NCBI GenBank assembly: GCA_039925145.1 | Contig: JBDSZL010000062.1 | Span: 1 to 6,227, forward strand | Direction of reading: 5' to 3' | Source: JBDSZL01 sp039925145 | GTDB lineage: Bacteria; Acidobacteriota; Vicinamibacteria; Vicinamibacterales; SCN-69-37 | DNA length: 6,227 bases | Part shown: piece after piece, positions 5,425 to 6,227 of the stretch | How the letters are laid out: each line of letters starts with the position of its first letter | Numbering within the stretch: position 1 is the first letter of the stretch | Program-made: the position numbers and the translations under genes | Notes under the pieces: generated by a model | The model's database searches: none | What the model saw: only the letters and a program-made list of their open reading frames with translations | Told to the model about the DNA's origin: nothing

Positions 5425-5862
5425 TCAACCCTGTTTCAGCTGCAACGTGCGCTGCTTGATCCGGGCGCGCCGTGCCAGGATGGTCGCGTGTCGGCCGTGA
5501 AACATATCGGCCGACGTCACGTTCTGCAGCGCCTCATGATACCGCCGGTGAGTATAGTCCTCCACAACGTGGGCGACCGCCCGTTCCACCTCCCACGGCG
5601 TGTAGTAGTGCTCGAGTTTCACCACGTTCTTCAGTGAGCGATCGTACCGTTCGATCTTGCCCTGCGTCATCGGATGATACGGCGCACTGCGCGTGTGCGG
5701 CAGGCCGCGGGTCTCCAGGTACGTCGCGAGCTGCCCGGAGATGTAGCAGGGGCCGTTGTCGCTGAGCAGCCGCGGCCGATGTTCGGCATCGATCTTCCCG
5801 GCAAAGCGGGACACGCCGGCCGCCGCCTCTCGGCCGCAGTCTACTGCGCCGCAACAGGGCAT
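5425..5862 (-). pseudogene. IS3-family DDE transposase, C-terminal fragment
   Basis: The open frame of 145 aa holds the end of an rve integrase core. HRPRLLSDNGPCYISG carries the second catalytic Asp (Asp35) and QGKIERYDRSLKN the catalytic Glu (Glu71). They are separated by exactly 35 residues, as in D(35)E transposases of the IS3 family. RRYHEALQNVTSADMFHGR (107-125) and ARIKQRTLQLKQ complete the usual C-terminus. The first catalytic Asp and the whole N-terminal part, including the helix-turn-helix orfA, are absent. An in-frame TGA lies directly before the ATG at 5862, and the convincing similarity begins only at about residue 15-28. It is a dead, 5'-truncated remnant. The natural stop and nearby terminal sequence suggest the right end of the element is intact. 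Confidence 0.88.
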
Positions 5863-5881
5863 TCAACGACATGGCGGAACC

Positions 5882-6094
5882 TCATTTTGCGGTTTTCATT
5901 TGGGACTTGTTAGCGGAGCCATCGAGGCGATCGAGGGCCGCCTTCTTGGCACTGAGGCGGATGTGCGAGTAGTGCTCCAGCATCCGCCGCGACAGGTGGC
6001 CGGTGATCGACTCGACTACGTGGTCGGGTTCACCGGCCTCGAGCAGACGGGTCACAACCGTGTGCCGCAAGTCGTGGAATCGCAAGCCTGGCAA
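5882..6094 (-). pseudogene. tyrosine recombinase (phage-type integrase), C-terminal fragment
   Basis: Seventy residues from a TTG at 6094 carry the end of a tyrosine recombinase catalytic domain. HDLRH (7-11) holds the HxxR box, GH (32-33) the second His, and HYSH (41-44) the nucleophile Tyr42, nine residues after His33. These are the normal final motifs, and the protein ends naturally (MKTAK). The first catalytic Arg, the core-binding domain and the N-terminus are missing. Upstream, the same frame stays open only to a TGA at 6149-6151, and those 18 codons do not look like the family. The fragment is therefore 5'-truncated and inactive. It directly abuts the IS fragment, with 19 bp between them, pointing to repeated insertions and deletions at this border. 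Confidence 0.85.
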
Positions 6095-6227
6095 TCCTGC
6101 AACGCAGCCGAAATCGAGACCGTCGTCGAGGTCGGCGACGACCTCACGTCACAGTTTGGTTTTGCGCGGATCCCCGCCTGCCGCTAAACTGTTGATTCCG
6201 CTTGAACGGAGAAGCGCCTGCGGCCGC

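Noticed and set aside
5011..5637. 208-aa plus-strand open frame
   Set aside because: It is the complement of the transposase fragment and the small exported protein gene; no similarity or start signal was seen.
6220..6227. GCGGCCGC at the window end
   Set aside because: It is a NotI-type octamer and could be a cloning junction, but it occurs naturally in GC-rich DNA and nothing adjacent looks like vector.
6152..6227. Possible continuation of the integrase gene
   Set aside because: Three frames were read by eye; none gave recombinase-like sequence, and a stop at 6149-6151 closes the integrase frame.

Overview
The window is GC-rich DNA from a Gram-negative bacterium. An outer-membrane CopB-type protein and a Tat-exported CopA-type multicopper oxidase imply a periplasm. 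The phylum cannot be fixed from the sequence. The set of genes (cytochrome c, DUF1775, copAB and an Lgt-like gene) would fit an Acidobacteriota or similar metagenomic lineage, but that is inference. All real genes lie on the minus strand, so the window reads functionally from right to left.

Right end (about 5397-6227): mobile-element debris. There is the C-terminal catalytic end of a tyrosine recombinase (5882-6094), then the C-terminal half of an IS3-type DDE transposase (5425-5862) with a possible IS terminal end at about 5397-5424. Both lack their N-terminal parts. They mark a recombinogenic border of the copper island.

Middle (5146-5396): no convincing gene. Its left edge carries a 12-bp perfect palindrome (ACCCGTACGGGT) overlapping a TATACT -10-like box. 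These sit just before a small exported His/Cys-containing protein gene (4783-5145), which may be leaderless.

Left two thirds (1-4586): a tightly packed copper-resistance operon. In transcription order it holds: a DUF1775/YcnI-like copper-binding protein (4137-4586); a membrane-anchored c-type cytochrome (3563-4132); a small exported protein (3213-3545); copA, a multicopper oxidase (1331-3154); copB, an outer-membrane barrel (495-1334); and the 5' part of an Lgt-like gene (1-479) that runs off the window and is not found by a simple closed-ORF search. Gaps are 4, 17, 58, -4 and 15 bp.

Inferred joint function: periplasmic handling and detoxification of copper. CopA oxidises Cu(I), CopB acts at the outer membrane, and the small exported proteins bind copper. 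The cytochrome could connect the copper oxidation state to the electron-transport chain. No RNA genes or CRISPR arrays were seen.
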